Of a stretch of 64,000 bases of DNA, positions 9,745 to 18,701 are shown one piece after another; the first letter of the stretch is position 1, and every line of letters starts with the position of its first letter. A model generated the notes under the pieces. The model searched no databases and was not told the origin of the DNA. It saw only the letters and a program-made list of their open reading frames with translations. The stretch covers positions 186,001 to 250,000 of the forward strand of contig CAWUJH010000003.1 in assembly GCA_963922875.1 (NCBI GenBank). Reading direction: 5' to 3'. Made by a program: the position numbers and the translations under genes. The stretch comes from Ketobacter sp963922875. GTDB lineage: Bacteria > Pseudomonadota > Gammaproteobacteria > Pseudomonadales > Ketobacteraceae.

Positions 9745-9767
9745 AGGCCACTCCTTCGTTGTGGTTA

Positions 9768-9796
9768 ATTATAGAGGCAGTGAGAACTACTGTTAT
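9768..9796 (-). promoter_or_regulatory. Candidate sigma-70 promoter of hpf
   Basis: On the minus strand a perfect TATAAT (9773-9768) sits 17 bases after ATAACA (9796-9791), which matches four of six -35 positions. Transcription would begin near 9761, about 17 bases before the hpf ATG. An 8-bp inverted repeat (GGCAGTGA / TCACTGCC, 9776-9783 and 9811-9818) brackets the -35 region and could be an operator or the end of the rpoN transcript. Confidence 0.5.
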
Positions 9797-9931
9797 TCTC
9801 TAACGTTGAGTCACTGCCCGATCGACCTTATAGTTACTAAAATTCTAGTTGCTTACTTTAAAACGAGTTACTTTAAATAACCTTGATTTGAATCGTTTTA
9901 CTCGTTTACAAGTTCCAATCTCTAATAAGCG

Positions 9932-11542
9932 CTATACTAGTCGTTTTCTCTCATTGGACGGTGGAATCATCATTGCCTCGCGGTATTTGGCAATGGTCCT
10001 ACGAGCCACTTTAATATCCTGTTCCTCCAGTATGTTGGCAATTTTGCTATCACTCAATGGTTTTTTTGGGTTTTCAGCAGCGATTAGCTTTTTGATGATG
10101 GCGCGAATGGCTGTGGATGAACACTCGCCACCTGAACTCGTGCTTACATGGCTGGAAAAGAAGTATTTAAGTTCGAAAATGCCTTTCGGCGTATGCATAA
10201 ATTTCTGTGTCGTTACGCGGGAAATGGTGGATTCGTGCATACTTACGGCTTCAGCAATGTCGTGTAGAACCAGTGGTTTCATTGCCTCTTCACCGTGTTC
10301 CAGGAAACCAATTTGATGCTCTACGATTTTGGTGGCAACTTTTAGCAGCGTCTCATTACGACTTTGCAAACTTTTAATGAACCAGCGCGCTTCTTGTAAG
10401 TTGTTCTTTAAGAAGGTGTTATCACTGCTGCTGTCGGCTCGTTGGATCAGAGAAGCATAACGGCTATTCACTTTTAAGCGGGGGGTGGCTTCTGCATTAA
10501 GTTCTACTCTCCAGCGACCCTTTTCTTTGCTGACGATAACATCGGGAATAACGTATTGGGTATCATCGATGTCAATACTGCTTCCTGGGTATGGATTTTG
10601 TTCTTGGATTAGCTCGATGGCCGCTTTAAGGCGAGTTTCTGACAATTTGCCCTTGCGCATGATTGTTGCAAAATCCCGTGCGCCTAATGTTTCCAGAAAA
10701 TTTTCCACTACAAAAATGGCATCGGCCCTTGCGGGGGTATCGCTGGGCAGTTGCCGCAATTGAATGTGGAGACATTCCTTTAAATTGCGAGCTCCCACGC
10801 CCGGTGGGTCAAATTGTTGTATGCGATGCAATACTGCCAGAACTTCAGCAACAGAAATACCTTGATCGTTAGCTTCATCTTCTTCTGGTTCGAGGACTAT
10901 GCCCAAGGCAGCTAGTTCCTCTTGTTGCATCTGAATCAGATCTGCCACTACGTCGTTCTGAGCGAGAACCGCTTCGCGGATTTCCTCAACAGATTGTTGT
11001 AGATAGCCTTTGTGATTGATTCCTTCAATGATGGTTAAGGCTATCATCCGATCAAGGTCGGACATGTGAGACAAATTTAATTGCCACATTAAACTGTCAT
11101 AAATAGATTCAGGGGCGCTGTTACGGCTTTCAAAATCAAAGTCATCGTCATCGCCGCCACCGCTGGAACCTAAGCCGGGTCCCGAGGTGCCATCGAAAAG
11201 CGTATCCCAGTCACTATCCACGGGCAGCTCAGTAGGCATCTCTTTGCCTTCCAAATCAACGGAAGACTCTTCTTGGGATGATTTAGTGTCACTTTTGTCG
11301 CTGCTCTGGGAAAAATCAACAGGGTCGTTGGCGTTTGATTCGGAAGCTGTGGAGGGGGATTCAGATGACCCGCTGTCGTCACTGTTGGATTCATCGGCCT
11401 CAAGCATCGGATTGGACTCAAGAGCTTCTTGAATTTCCGATTGAAGATCAAGAGTCGAGAGCTGCAGGAGCCGTATGGCCTGTTGCAGCTGCGGAGTCAT
11501 GGTTAAATGTTGACCAATTTTCAGTTGTAGAGTTGGCTTCAT
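9932..11542 (-). CDS. rpoN: RNA polymerase sigma-54 factor
   Basis: A 536-residue sigma-54. The N-terminal activator-interacting region is a Gln/Leu-rich stretch (MTPQLQQAIRLLQLS, about 15-29); a long acidic Ser/Asp-rich linker covers about 45-140; the core-binding and -12 recognition domains follow; the RpoN box ARRTIAKYRE at 513-522 differs from the usual ARRTVAKYRE by one conservative change. The acidic linker is long but normal for this lineage. It directs transcription of nitrogen, motility and related genes with AAA+ activators, none of which is encoded here. It lies between lptB and hpf, as in most proteobacteria. Confidence 0.96.
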   Translation of the reverse strand: MKPTLQLKIGQHLTMTPQLQQAIRLLQLSTLDLQSEIQEALESNPMLEADESNSDDSGSSESPSTASESNANDPVDFSQSSDKSDTKSSQEESSVDLEGKEMPTELPVDSDWDTLFDGTSGPGLGSSGGGDDDDFDFESRNSAPESIYDSLMWQLNLSHMSDLDRMIALTIIEGINHKGYLQQSVEEIREAVLAQNDVVADLIQMQQEELAALGIVLEPEEDEANDQGISVAEVLAVLHRIQQFDPPGVGARNLKECLHIQLRQLPSDTPARADAIFVVENFLETLGARDFATIMRKGKLSETRLKAAIELIQEQNPYPGSSIDIDDTQYVIPDVIVSKEKGRWRVELNAEATPRLKVNSRYASLIQRADSSSDNTFLKNNLQEARWFIKSLQSRNETLLKVATKIVEHQIGFLEHGEEAMKPLVLHDIAEAVSMHESTISRVTTQKFMHTPKGIFELKYFFSSHVSTSSGGECSSTAIRAIIKKLIAAENPKKPLSDSKIANILEEQDIKVARRTIAKYREAMMIPPSNERKRLV

Positions 11543-11728
11543 CGATACCTATATTACTTCTCAAATAGTGAACTCTGGTCTTGGTCTTTTGGTATTATCC
11601 GATACCAAACAACCACTTATCAACCCAAGCTATAAGGTCTGCCAATCTGGGTTCCTGCCCTTATTCATTTTATTGTAAAAGCAGCGCCGATCCAAAGCAA
11701 TTTACATGCCTGAATTTACTTAGAACTT

Positions 11729-12454
11729 TTACATATGGAATTGATTGCCTAGATAAACATCTCTTACTTTTTGATTCTTTAGGATCATGCTGGGCTCACC
11801 TTCAGCTATAATGTGGCCCTCGCTGACAATGAAAGCTTTCTCACAGATATCCAGGGTATCCCGCACGTTGTGGTCGGTGATTAAAACGCCCAAACCGCGA
11901 TTACGTAAGTGACTGATAATCTGTTTGATATCAGCCACTGAAATAGGATCTACCCCAGCAAACGGCTCATCCAGTAATATAAACGCTGGATCAGTGGCGA
12001 GTGCTCTAGCAATCTCTACCCGGCGGCGCTCGCCACCGGAAAGTGACATGCCCAATGAATCGGCAATGTGGCCAATGTGGAACTCATGGAGTAGCTCGTC
12101 CATTTTCTGTTGGCGCTGTTTTTTGTTGAGGTCCTTTCTTGTTTCCAGAATCGCCATGATATTTTCTCTGACTTTGAGTCTGCGAAAAATGGAGGCTTCC
12201 TGGGGTAAGTAGCCAATCCCTTTAGCGGCACGACCGTGCATGGGGAGGTGGGTTATGTCCACTTCGTCAATGATGACCCGGCCTTTGTCTTGCGGCACAA
12301 TACCAATAATCATGTAAAAACAAGTGGTTTTTCCGGCTCCGTTGGGTCCCAATAACCCAACAATTTGACCACTTTCAATGGAAATAGAGACATCCTCTAC
12401 GACCACCCGGTTTTTATAGCTTTTCGCAAGATTAGATGCGGTTAATTTACTCAT
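11729..12454 (-). CDS. lptB: LPS export ABC transporter ATPase LptB
   Basis: A 241-residue ABC ATPase. Walker A GPNGAGKT is at 36-43, the signature LSGGERR at 138-144 and Walker B FILLDEP at 158-164. It powers extraction of LPS from the inner membrane by the LptBFG complex and its transfer to LptC and LptA. The start codon overlaps the lptA stop by 4 bases, and the gene order lptC-lptA-lptB-rpoN is the canonical one. LptF and LptG are not in the window. Confidence 0.95.
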   Translation of the reverse strand: MSKLTASNLAKSYKNRVVVEDVSISIESGQIVGLLGPNGAGKTTCFYMIIGIVPQDKGRVIIDEVDITHLPMHGRAAKGIGYLPQEASIFRRLKVRENIMAILETRKDLNKKQRQQKMDELLHEFHIGHIADSLGMSLSGGERRRVEIARALATDPAFILLDEPFAGVDPISVADIKQIISHLRNRGLGVLITDHNVRDTLDICEKAFIVSEGHIIAEGEPSMILKNQKVRDVYLGNQFHM

Positions 12455-13017
12455 TGTGAAAGATTTTCCCCCTCTGGCTGGTTGGCTTCTGGGGTCGGTT
12501 CCGCGGCAGCAGGCAATATCATTTCCACCCGGCCTTTAATATCGCCGGGTTGTGGATCGTTGGTTTGGCCTTGTGCCTGGAGCCGCTGACTTTGAATTTC
12601 ATAGAGGATCTCCTCGCCACGGAAGATATTGTCTTCTTGCACAATGGAGGCGTTGCGTTTCAATAAGAGGGTTTGCTCACGGACTTTGTAGTCAATGGCT
12701 TTTGCTTTGGCGATAACTTCGGCTTGATCCGGTTCTGGCACCTGAGAGAATAGGGCAGGTGCGCCTTTCGCTCTTACCACATCTACTTTGCCTTCAACGG
12801 ATTTTATGCTTAATCGATCGGCAATGATTTTGAGGGTTCCTTGAGTTAAGACGACATTGCCAGTGTATATAGCCAGTCCGTCTTTTTCATCGATAGTGGC
12901 AGTGTCAGCCACTATCTTGAGTGGCTTTTGGCGGTCGCTATCCAGGCTGAAGGTCTGAGTTGCCAAGCAACTTAAGACGCTGCCGATCAACAGTAAGCTA
13001 AGATTTTTCAGGTTCAT
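12451..13017 (-). CDS. lptA: Periplasmic LPS transport protein LptA
   Basis: A 188-residue protein with a cleavable signal peptide (about 1-24, LLLIGSVLSCLATQTFS) followed by an OstA-like beta-jellyroll domain (for example IYTGNVVLTQGTLKIIADRL). LptA forms the periplasmic bridge carrying LPS from LptC to LptD. A Pro/Glu-rich tail (AAAEPTPEANQPEGE) is somewhat longer than in E. coli. It overlaps lptC by 20 bases and lptB by 4. Confidence 0.93.
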   Translation of the reverse strand: MNLKNLSLLLIGSVLSCLATQTFSLDSDRQKPLKIVADTATIDEKDGLAIYTGNVVLTQGTLKIIADRLSIKSVEGKVDVVRAKGAPALFSQVPEPDQAEVIAKAKAIDYKVREQTLLLKRNASIVQEDNIFRGEEILYEIQSQRLQAQGQTNDPQPGDIKGRVEMILPAAAEPTPEANQPEGENLSQ

Positions 13018-13570
13018 AAATACTGATAACTTTTTGGCGTAAAATAAGCTTGTTGTTATTTAAGTCTGCTTCCATACCAATGGCTTCAATATAAGCACCT
13101 CGTTGGCGTATAGTGACTTTATCTTCTGTAGTTGCAAAATAACGATCGGGGTACAAGGTTAAGGTTTCTGTTTCCAGTGTGGCCGCTGGATCTACACTCT
13201 TCTGCTGTATTTTCACTTGCCCGGTTAGGAGCAATTTATCTCCTTTATTGATAGAGACGGCTTCCGCAGACTCTGTCTGCCATGACGGTAGTTGCTCTTT
13301 GAAGAACAGCACTTTGGGTCGAACCAATAAGTTTTGATCAAGCTTTATATATTGCACCATAGAATCGGCTTCTAATAAGTAATGTTTTTCACCTTGCTCA
13401 TTAAAGCTTATTTGACGGACTGTCTCGGCTGTCATTTCAGCGCTGCCTTCGTCATTGATGTTGTCCAGTTTGTTGGTGAACCATTGATCCCAATTCATAA
13501 AAGCATAAATGGCCAGCAAAAAAAGGCTGAGAAAGCCGCTGGTAATCAATGGGGGAGAGGAGAGTCTCAT
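12998..13570 (-). CDS. lptC: LPS export membrane protein LptC
   Basis: A 190-residue bitopic protein: one N-terminal membrane helix (about 9-26) and a periplasmic beta-jellyroll domain of the same fold as LptA. It accepts LPS from LptBFG and passes it to LptA. It overlaps kdsC (ATGA, 4 bases) and lptA (20 bases), consistent with one tightly coupled kdsD-kdsC-lptC-lptA-lptB operon. Sequence conservation in LptC is low, so the call rests on topology, size and position. Confidence 0.9.
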   Translation of the reverse strand: MRLSSPPLITSGFLSLFLLAIYAFMNWDQWFTNKLDNINDEGSAEMTAETVRQISFNEQGEKHYLLEADSMVQYIKLDQNLLVRPKVLFFKEQLPSWQTESAEAVSINKGDKLLLTGQVKIQQKSVDPAATLETETLTLYPDRYFATTEDKVTIRQRGAYIEAIGMEADLNNNKLILRQKVISIYEPEKS

Positions 13571-14100
13571 AGGTTTAGATATGAATCCAAAGTCTCGTTA
13601 AGCGTGCCCTGTGCCAGCATTAGCCAGTCACAAAACTCCCGTACTGCACCATCACCTCCCGTGCGTTCGGTAATTAAGTCAGCATGTTGTTTCATGATGG
13701 CGTTGGCATCGGCCACCGTTACCCCCAGACCTGCGAACCGAATGGCCGGAAGGTCTGGTAAGTCATCTCCCATATAAGCCACTTGGCTGGCATCAAGATT
13801 GAGTGTTTGTATAAGTTCAAGCAGAGCCGATTTTTTATCTTCACGACCTTGCACGAGATGCTCGATCTTAAGGTCTTTGGCTCTGCGGGCCACTAATTCA
13901 GAGCGGCGCCCAGTAATAATAGCTATTTCGATACCTGTTTTTCGAATCAAATTTAGCCCCAGCCCATCTTTTACATTAAAGGCTTTTATCTCATCGCCCA
14001 GACTGGTGAAGTATAAGCGCCCATCGGTCATGACCCCATCCACGTCAAATACCGCTAAGCGGATACTTTGGGCTTTTTTTCTCAGTTCTTCTGTCATCAT
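13567..14100 (-). CDS. kdsC: 3-deoxy-D-manno-octulosonate 8-phosphate phosphatase
   Basis: A 177-residue HAD-family phosphatase. The nucleophile motif is FDVDGVMTDG (D19 and D21), with ITGRRS as the second HAD motif and GDDLPD as the metal-binding one. It hydrolyses Kdo-8-phosphate to Kdo, the inner-core sugar of LPS. It has no cap insertion, as expected for the tetrameric KdsC type. Two ATG codons in a row begin the frame; either could be used. It follows kdsD by 29 bases. Confidence 0.94.
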   Translation of the reverse strand: MMTEELRKKAQSIRLAVFDVDGVMTDGRLYFTSLGDEIKAFNVKDGLGLNLIRKTGIEIAIITGRRSELVARRAKDLKIEHLVQGREDKKSALLELIQTLNLDASQVAYMGDDLPDLPAIRFAGLGVTVADANAIMKQHADLITERTGGDGAVREFCDWLMLAQGTLNETLDSYLNL

Positions 14101-14129
14101 AAATTAGGGCCTGTTAACTGGGTTTGGTG

Positions 14130-15113
14130 TTACATGACACCGGCGCGAAGCAGATCGTGCATGTTAAGCGCGCCTACCGGGCGCATTTGTTCGTCAACCA
14201 CCATTAGGGCAGTAATTTTACCGCTGTCCATCAGGTTGAGTGCTTCGACAGCCAGAATATGTGGACCGATGGTTTTTGGGTTTTTGGTCATCACGTCTTC
14301 AATTGTCGTAGTTTGGATATTTTTACCGTGATCCAGCATACGGCGTAGGTCACCGTCAGTAAAAATGCCGGCCAAGCTGCCATCGGATTTTATTATGCCG
14401 GTCATGCCGAGGCCTTTACTGCTCATTTCCAACAGGGCATGGCTAATGGTGACCCCTTCCTTTACAGCGGGGATTTGATCCCCTGTATGCATTATGTCTT
14501 CTACCAAAAGCAGTAAACGGCGTCCCAAGCTGCCACCGGGATGAGATAACGCGAAATCATCTGCGGTAAATCCTCGGGCTTCAAGGAGTGCCACCGCAAG
14601 GGCGTCACCCATGACTAAGGTGGCCGTTGTGCTTGCTGTAGGGGCTAGCCCCAAAGGGCAGGCTTCTTCGGCAACACTGATATCCAGGTGCGCGTCTGCT
14701 GCCATGGCTAGTGGCGACTGGCTATCTCCCGCCATGCTGATCAATGGCGCACCTTTGCGCCGAATTAGAGGAATAATATTGACAATTTCCTCGGTTTTGC
14801 CGGAGTTCGATATGCCGATAACAATGTCGTCTCCGGTAATCATTCCCAAATCGCCATGGCTGGCCTCACCAGGGTGAACAAAAAAAGACGGCGTGCCGGT
14901 ACTAGCGAGAGTTGCCGCTATCTTGTTGCCGATATGGCCCGATTTCCCCATGCCGGTGACAATGACCCGGCCTTTACATTGCAAAATCAATTCACAAGCT
15001 TTGCTAAATTGTTGGTCAATTCGCGCTCTTAATGCTTGTGTCGCTTTGGTTTCAATATCAATGACCCGTTGACCTGACTTTACAAAGTCGAAGTCGGTAT
15101 TGATTTGCGCCAT
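14130..15113 (-). CDS. kdsD: D-arabinose 5-phosphate isomerase
   Basis: A 327-residue protein with a SIS sugar isomerase domain (about 35-170; GMGKSGHIGNKIAATLAS and HPGEASHGDLGM motifs) and two C-terminal CBS domains. It converts ribulose 5-phosphate to arabinose 5-phosphate, the first committed step to Kdo. I place the start at the ATG at 15113 because GGAG lies 8 bases upstream and the length then matches KdsD of E. coli (328 residues); an in-frame ATG at 15146 would add 11 residues and overlap the antiporter gene by 14 bases. Confidence 0.94.
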   Translation of the reverse strand: MAQINTDFDFVKSGQRVIDIETKATQALRARIDQQFSKACELILQCKGRVIVTGMGKSGHIGNKIAATLASTGTPSFFVHPGEASHGDLGMITGDDIVIGISNSGKTEEIVNIIPLIRRKGAPLISMAGDSQSPLAMAADAHLDISVAEEACPLGLAPTASTTATLVMGDALAVALLEARGFTADDFALSHPGGSLGRRLLLLVEDIMHTGDQIPAVKEGVTISHALLEMSSKGLGMTGIIKSDGSLAGIFTDGDLRRMLDHGKNIQTTTIEDVMTKNPKTIGPHILAVEALNLMDSGKITALMVVDEQMRPVGALNMHDLLRAGVM

Positions 15114-15132
15114 GTTCTTTGCTCCAGCGTGT

Positions 15133-16152
15133 TTATTGAGCGACATTGGTATGGGTAATGTTTGAAACTGTTTGTTGATACAGTAAAAACATATAACCGC
15201 AATAGCCCGTTAGTAATACTATACCCTCTGGTTTGGACAGAGTTCGAACCTTTTTCGGTAAGAGTATGAAGATGGCCAAAATGAGTGTAATTATACTCAT
15301 GGAACCATAGTCTCTAAGGAACACTTCAGCCCCAATATGAATTGGGTTGATAATGGCTGCTGCAGATAGCACTGCGATCAGGTTCAGTATATTTGAGCCG
15401 ATAATATTACCCAATGCAATGTCGTGATGCTTCTTCAAAGCGCTGGCTATAGAGGCAGCGAGCTCAGGTAAACTGGTACCAATGGCTACAATAGTGAGGC
15501 CAATAATCAATTCGCTTATAGCCAGAGCTCTTGCGACTTCGATGGCTCCCCAAACTAACAAGCGGGAAGATGCTACCAGTAAAACCAACCCCATAATAAA
15601 TAACCAGATAGAATTTTTTATATTCATATCGGGGATGTCTTGCACAGTGGTAGCACTTATGAGTTCCTTACTGTGTTCTTTTTTGTATCGAATCAATAAG
15701 TACATGAGCAGTACTAACACACTGAGCATGGCTAAGGCATCGCTGCTTGATAATTCATAATCACTGAGCAAAAAACCAACGAAAACAGTAATAGCAAGCA
15801 ATGCAGGCAAATCTTCACGGATTAAACCACGTTTGACAGGAAGGCTCGCGATTAGTGTTGTAGCCCCTAACACTAGTCCGATGTTAGCAATGTTGGAGCC
15901 TATGGCATTGCCCAGGGCCAAACTAGGCGCTCCTGATATGGCAGAAACGATGGACACTAGAATTTCTGGTGCCGAGGTGCCCAAAGCCACAATGGTTAAG
16001 CCAATCATAGCCTTCGACATGCCAAAATTTTCAGCCAGCCCGATAGCTCCATCAATAAATTTATCGGAACTCCAAACCAAGACAACGAGGCCTACAATGA
16101 TGGCAAAGACTGCGAATAACATGTTTTTTATTCCCAAGTTTGGCGTGGCCAT
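15133..16152 (-). CDS. Calcium/sodium antiporter (YrbG family)
   Basis: A 339-residue integral membrane protein with about ten helices arranged as two inverted repeats. Each repeat holds the CaCA-family ion-binding motif: GLTIVALGTSAPEI near residue 50 and GLTIVAIGTSLPEL near residue 215. It should exchange Ca2+ for Na+ (or K+/H+) across the inner membrane; in E. coli the homologue YrbG occupies the same place beside kdsD and the mla operon. It is the first gene of the minus-strand kds-lpt series and is divergent from mlaF with a 106-base gap. Confidence 0.9.
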   Translation of the reverse strand: MATPNLGIKNMLFAVFAIIVGLVVLVWSSDKFIDGAIGLAENFGMSKAMIGLTIVALGTSAPEILVSIVSAISGAPSLALGNAIGSNIANIGLVLGATTLIASLPVKRGLIREDLPALLAITVFVGFLLSDYELSSSDALAMLSVLVLLMYLLIRYKKEHSKELISATTVQDIPDMNIKNSIWLFIMGLVLLVASSRLLVWGAIEVARALAISELIIGLTIVAIGTSLPELAASIASALKKHHDIALGNIIGSNILNLIAVLSAAAIINPIHIGAEVFLRDYGSMSIITLILAIFILLPKKVRTLSKPEGIVLLTGYCGYMFLLYQQTVSNITHTNVAQ

Positions 16153-16216
16153 GCAATGTAAATAGAAACGCCATTCCTTGCAAGGCTAAGTGGGTATTTT
16201 TCCGGGGGCTGCAAGA

Positions 16217-16225
16217 TGATATAGT
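16217..16225 (+). promoter_or_regulatory. Candidate extended -10 promoter of the mla operon
   Basis: TGATATAGT at 16217-16225 matches the extended -10 form (TG, one base, then a TATAAT-like hexamer). There is no good -35 at the expected place (only T-rich sequence), which extended -10 promoters tolerate. The transcript would start near 16232, about 27 bases before the mlaF ATG. Confidence 0.4.
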
Positions 16226-16258
16226 TTCCGGCCTAAATTAGGTGGATTAAGGCCTCCC

Positions 16259-17074
16259 ATGTCAGTTCAAGCTGAGAATTTTGTTGAAATTGTTGGTATG
16301 ACGTTTCATCGCGGTGACCGGGCGATATTTAATAACGTCAATATAAAAATTCAAAAGGGTAAAGTAACGGCCATCATGGGACCCAGTGGGACAGGTAAAA
16401 CCACCCTGTTACGGCTTATCGGTGGGCAATTAAAACCCGATAAAGGCGCCATTATTGTTGCTGGTCAAAATGTGGCCGATTTATCCCGAAAGGAATTGTT
16501 TGAAGTGCGCAGCAAAATGGGAATGCTCTTTCAAAGTGGTGCACTATTTACGGATCTGACGGTGTTTGAAAATGTGGCCTTTCCACTTAGGGTCCACACT
16601 GATTTGCCGGATGACATGATTCACGATGTGGTTCTTATGAAATTACAGGCGGTTGGCCTCCGTGGTGCCCGAGATTTGATGCCCAGTGAACTGTCCGGCG
16701 GCATGGCCAGGCGGGCAGCTTTGGCGCGAGCCATTGCTTTGGATCCGCAGATCGTTATGTACGATGAACCCTTTGCGGGCCAGGATCCTATTGCCATGGG
16801 GGTAGTAGTGCAATTGATTCGACTATTGAATGATGCGTTGAACCACACCAGCATTGTGGTTTCCCATGATGTTCAGGAAACTGCGAGCATCGCAGATTAT
16901 ATCTACGTGGTGGCCGATGGTGTCATTATTGGAGAAGGCACGCCAGAGGAAGTGTTGAATTCTGAGTTGCCAAGAGTGAGGCAGTTTATGCAAGGTCTCC
17001 CCGACGGTCCCGTTCCTTTTCATTTTCCGGCTAAGGATATCCGCAAAGACTTTTTGAGGGGTGGCGGCCAGTAA
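16259..17074 (+). CDS. mlaF: Phospholipid ABC transporter ATPase MlaF
   Basis: A 271-residue ABC ATPase with Walker A GPSGTGKT (41-48), signature LSGGMARR and Walker B IVMYDEPFAGQDP. The LSGGMARRAALARA signature is the form found in the MCE-associated (MlaF/Ttg2A) ATPases. With MlaE, MlaD and MlaB it forms the inner-membrane MlaFEDB complex that moves phospholipids between inner membrane and periplasm. The C-terminal extension after about residue 240 is the part that contacts neighbouring subunits in this family. Its stop touches the mlaE start. Confidence 0.95.
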   Translation: MSVQAENFVEIVGMTFHRGDRAIFNNVNIKIQKGKVTAIMGPSGTGKTTLLRLIGGQLKPDKGAIIVAGQNVADLSRKELFEVRSKMGMLFQSGALFTDLTVFENVAFPLRVHTDLPDDMIHDVVLMKLQAVGLRGARDLMPSELSGGMARRAALARAIALDPQIVMYDEPFAGQDPIAMGVVVQLIRLLNDALNHTSIVVSHDVQETASIADYIYVVADGVIIGEGTPEEVLNSELPRVRQFMQGLPDGPVPFHFPAKDIRKDFLRGGGQ

Positions 17075-17853
17075 TGGATCAAATTCGTTATATTGGACGT
17101 TTCACTCTTGACGTCTTGCAGGCCTTAGGTCGTTCTGCTCTGTTCCTGTTTCATTCGTTGTGGGCTTTGCCCAATCTGCGAGTGAACTTTCCCTTGTTTG
17201 TTAAGCAAATTCACTCGGTGGGCGTGTATTCATTGCTCATTATTGTGGTTTCGGGTCTGTTCATTGGTATGGTACTGGCACTGCAGGGTTATAATATTTT
17301 AAACCGCTACGGCAGCGAGCAAGCATTAGGTCAAATGGTTGCATTAACCTTGCTTCGAGAGCTTGGTCCGGTAGTGACAGCTTTGCTGTTTGCGGGCAGG
17401 GCTGGCTCCGCATTAACGGCAGAGATTGGCTTGATGAAGGCGACTGAGCAGCTAGCCAGCATGGAAATGATCGGTGTTGATCCTTTAAGGCGCATTATCT
17501 CGCCGAGATTCTGGGCTGGATTCGTATGTATGCCCATGTTAGCGGTAATTTTTTCCAGTGTCGGTATCTTGGGGGCCTACTTGGTGGGCGTCGAGTGGCT
17601 GGGCGTCGATAGTGGTTCTTTCTGGGCTAACATGAAAAGCAGCGTAGAATGGCAGGACGATGTCATGAACGGCGTCATTAAGAGTTTTGTATTTGGCATA
17701 GTGGTGACATGGATTGCCGTTTTTCAAGGGTACGATACTATGCCCACCTCTGAAGGTATTAGCCGAGCCACCACCCGTACCGTGGTATATGCTTCTCTAG
17801 CTGTACTTGGTTTGGACTTTATATTAACCGCTGTAATGTTTGGAGAACCTTAA
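17074..17853 (+). CDS. mlaE: Phospholipid ABC transporter permease MlaE
   Basis: A 259-residue MlaE-family permease with an N-terminal amphipathic region and about five membrane helices, including the family segments LLRELGPVVTALLFAGRAGSALTAE (around 89-113) and EQLASMEMIGVDP. Two copies form the membrane core of MlaFEDB. The ATG overlaps the mlaF stop by one base, and mlaD begins one base after its stop. Confidence 0.95.
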   Translation: MDQIRYIGRFTLDVLQALGRSALFLFHSLWALPNLRVNFPLFVKQIHSVGVYSLLIIVVSGLFIGMVLALQGYNILNRYGSEQALGQMVALTLLRELGPVVTALLFAGRAGSALTAEIGLMKATEQLASMEMIGVDPLRRIISPRFWAGFVCMPMLAVIFSSVGILGAYLVGVEWLGVDSGSFWANMKSSVEWQDDVMNGVIKSFVFGIVVTWIAVFQGYDTMPTSEGISRATTRTVVYASLAVLGLDFILTAVMFGEP

Positions 17854-17854
17854 A

Positions 17855-18322
17855 ATGCGTATTCGTACAGTAGAGCTGGCCGTTGGTGGCTTTATGGTGT
17901 TGGCCGTCCTCGCGGTATTGTTTCTGGCATTACGGGTTAGTGGCTTGTCCGGAACTCAAACCGAGGAGACTTACCGAATCTCTGCAAAGTTTGAAAATAT
18001 AGGTGGACTCACCGTGCGAGCCAAAGTCACTATGGCTGGAGTCCTAATTGGACGGGTGACTAATATCTATCTCGATAAAGACGATTATGTAGGCGTTGTG
18101 GAGATGGAGATATTTAAACAGTTTGATAACTTGTCTACAGATACAAGTGCCGCTATATTGACGGCCGGTATATTAGGTGAGAAGTATATTGGCTTGACGG
18201 TAGGGGCAGAGCTTGACAATCTTGTCGCTGGTTCAGAAATATATAATACCCAGTCAGCTCTTGTGCTTGAGGATTTAATCGCAAAATTTTTAGTGGGACG
18301 AGTGTCAAATGACGAACCCTGA
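17855..18322 (+). CDS. mlaD: MCE-domain phospholipid-binding protein MlaD
   Basis: A 155-residue protein with one N-terminal membrane helix (about 7-27) and a single MCE domain (GLTVRAKVTMAGVLIGRVT, about 48-66). MlaD forms a hexameric ring on the periplasmic side of MlaE. I choose the ATG at 17855, preceded by GGAG; a TTG at 17840 in the same frame would overlap mlaE and lacks support. Unusually, the next gene is mlaB, overlapping by 14 bases; the periplasmic shuttle gene mlaC, normally between them, is absent. Confidence 0.93.
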   Translation: MRIRTVELAVGGFMVLAVLAVLFLALRVSGLSGTQTEETYRISAKFENIGGLTVRAKVTMAGVLIGRVTNIYLDKDDYVGVVEMEIFKQFDNLSTDTSAAILTAGILGEKYIGLTVGAELDNLVAGSEIYNTQSALVLEDLIAKFLVGRVSNDEP

Positions 18323-18638
18323 TTTGGATGTTCTGGATAGCGCCCAAGTGGTGCGTGTTGATGATGGTTCGTTTGCTGTTCAGGGCGATCTTGTATTCGC
18401 TACGGCCCTACGTTTGCGACGTCAGGGAGAGGACTTATTACCCGGGTTAAATAACCAGGTGGTAGTAGACCTTGGCCAGGTCGGGCGCGTGGGAAGTGTG
18501 GGGTTGTCAGTATTACTGTGCTGGATGCGTACGGCTGCTCGTTTAGGCAAGACGTTAAAGTTCGTTAATATGCCAGATTCACTGATTGATGTTAGTCGAG
18601 TGAGTGGTGCCGATTCTCTGATATCCCAGGCGTCCTGA
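18309..18638 (+). CDS. mlaB: STAS-domain protein MlaB
   Basis: A 109-residue cytoplasmic STAS-domain protein (FAVQGDLVFATA, then VVVDLGQVGRVGSVGLSVLLCWMR). MlaB binds MlaF and is needed for stability and activity of the transporter. STAS domains are poorly conserved; the identification rests on fold-type pattern, size and position. It overlaps the end of mlaD by 14 bases, taking the place where mlaC would normally lie. It could have diverged in partner binding, but the operon position makes MlaB the clear best call. Confidence 0.87.
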   Translation: MTNPDLDVLDSAQVVRVDDGSFAVQGDLVFATALRLRRQGEDLLPGLNNQVVVDLGQVGRVGSVGLSVLLCWMRTAARLGKTLKFVNMPDSLIDVSRVSGADSLISQAS

Positions 18639-18701
18639 TTTTACCTCTAAATTTAGCTACAATGGGCACTTTGTTCCATTGACTATCGGATAAATAATTA
18701 C

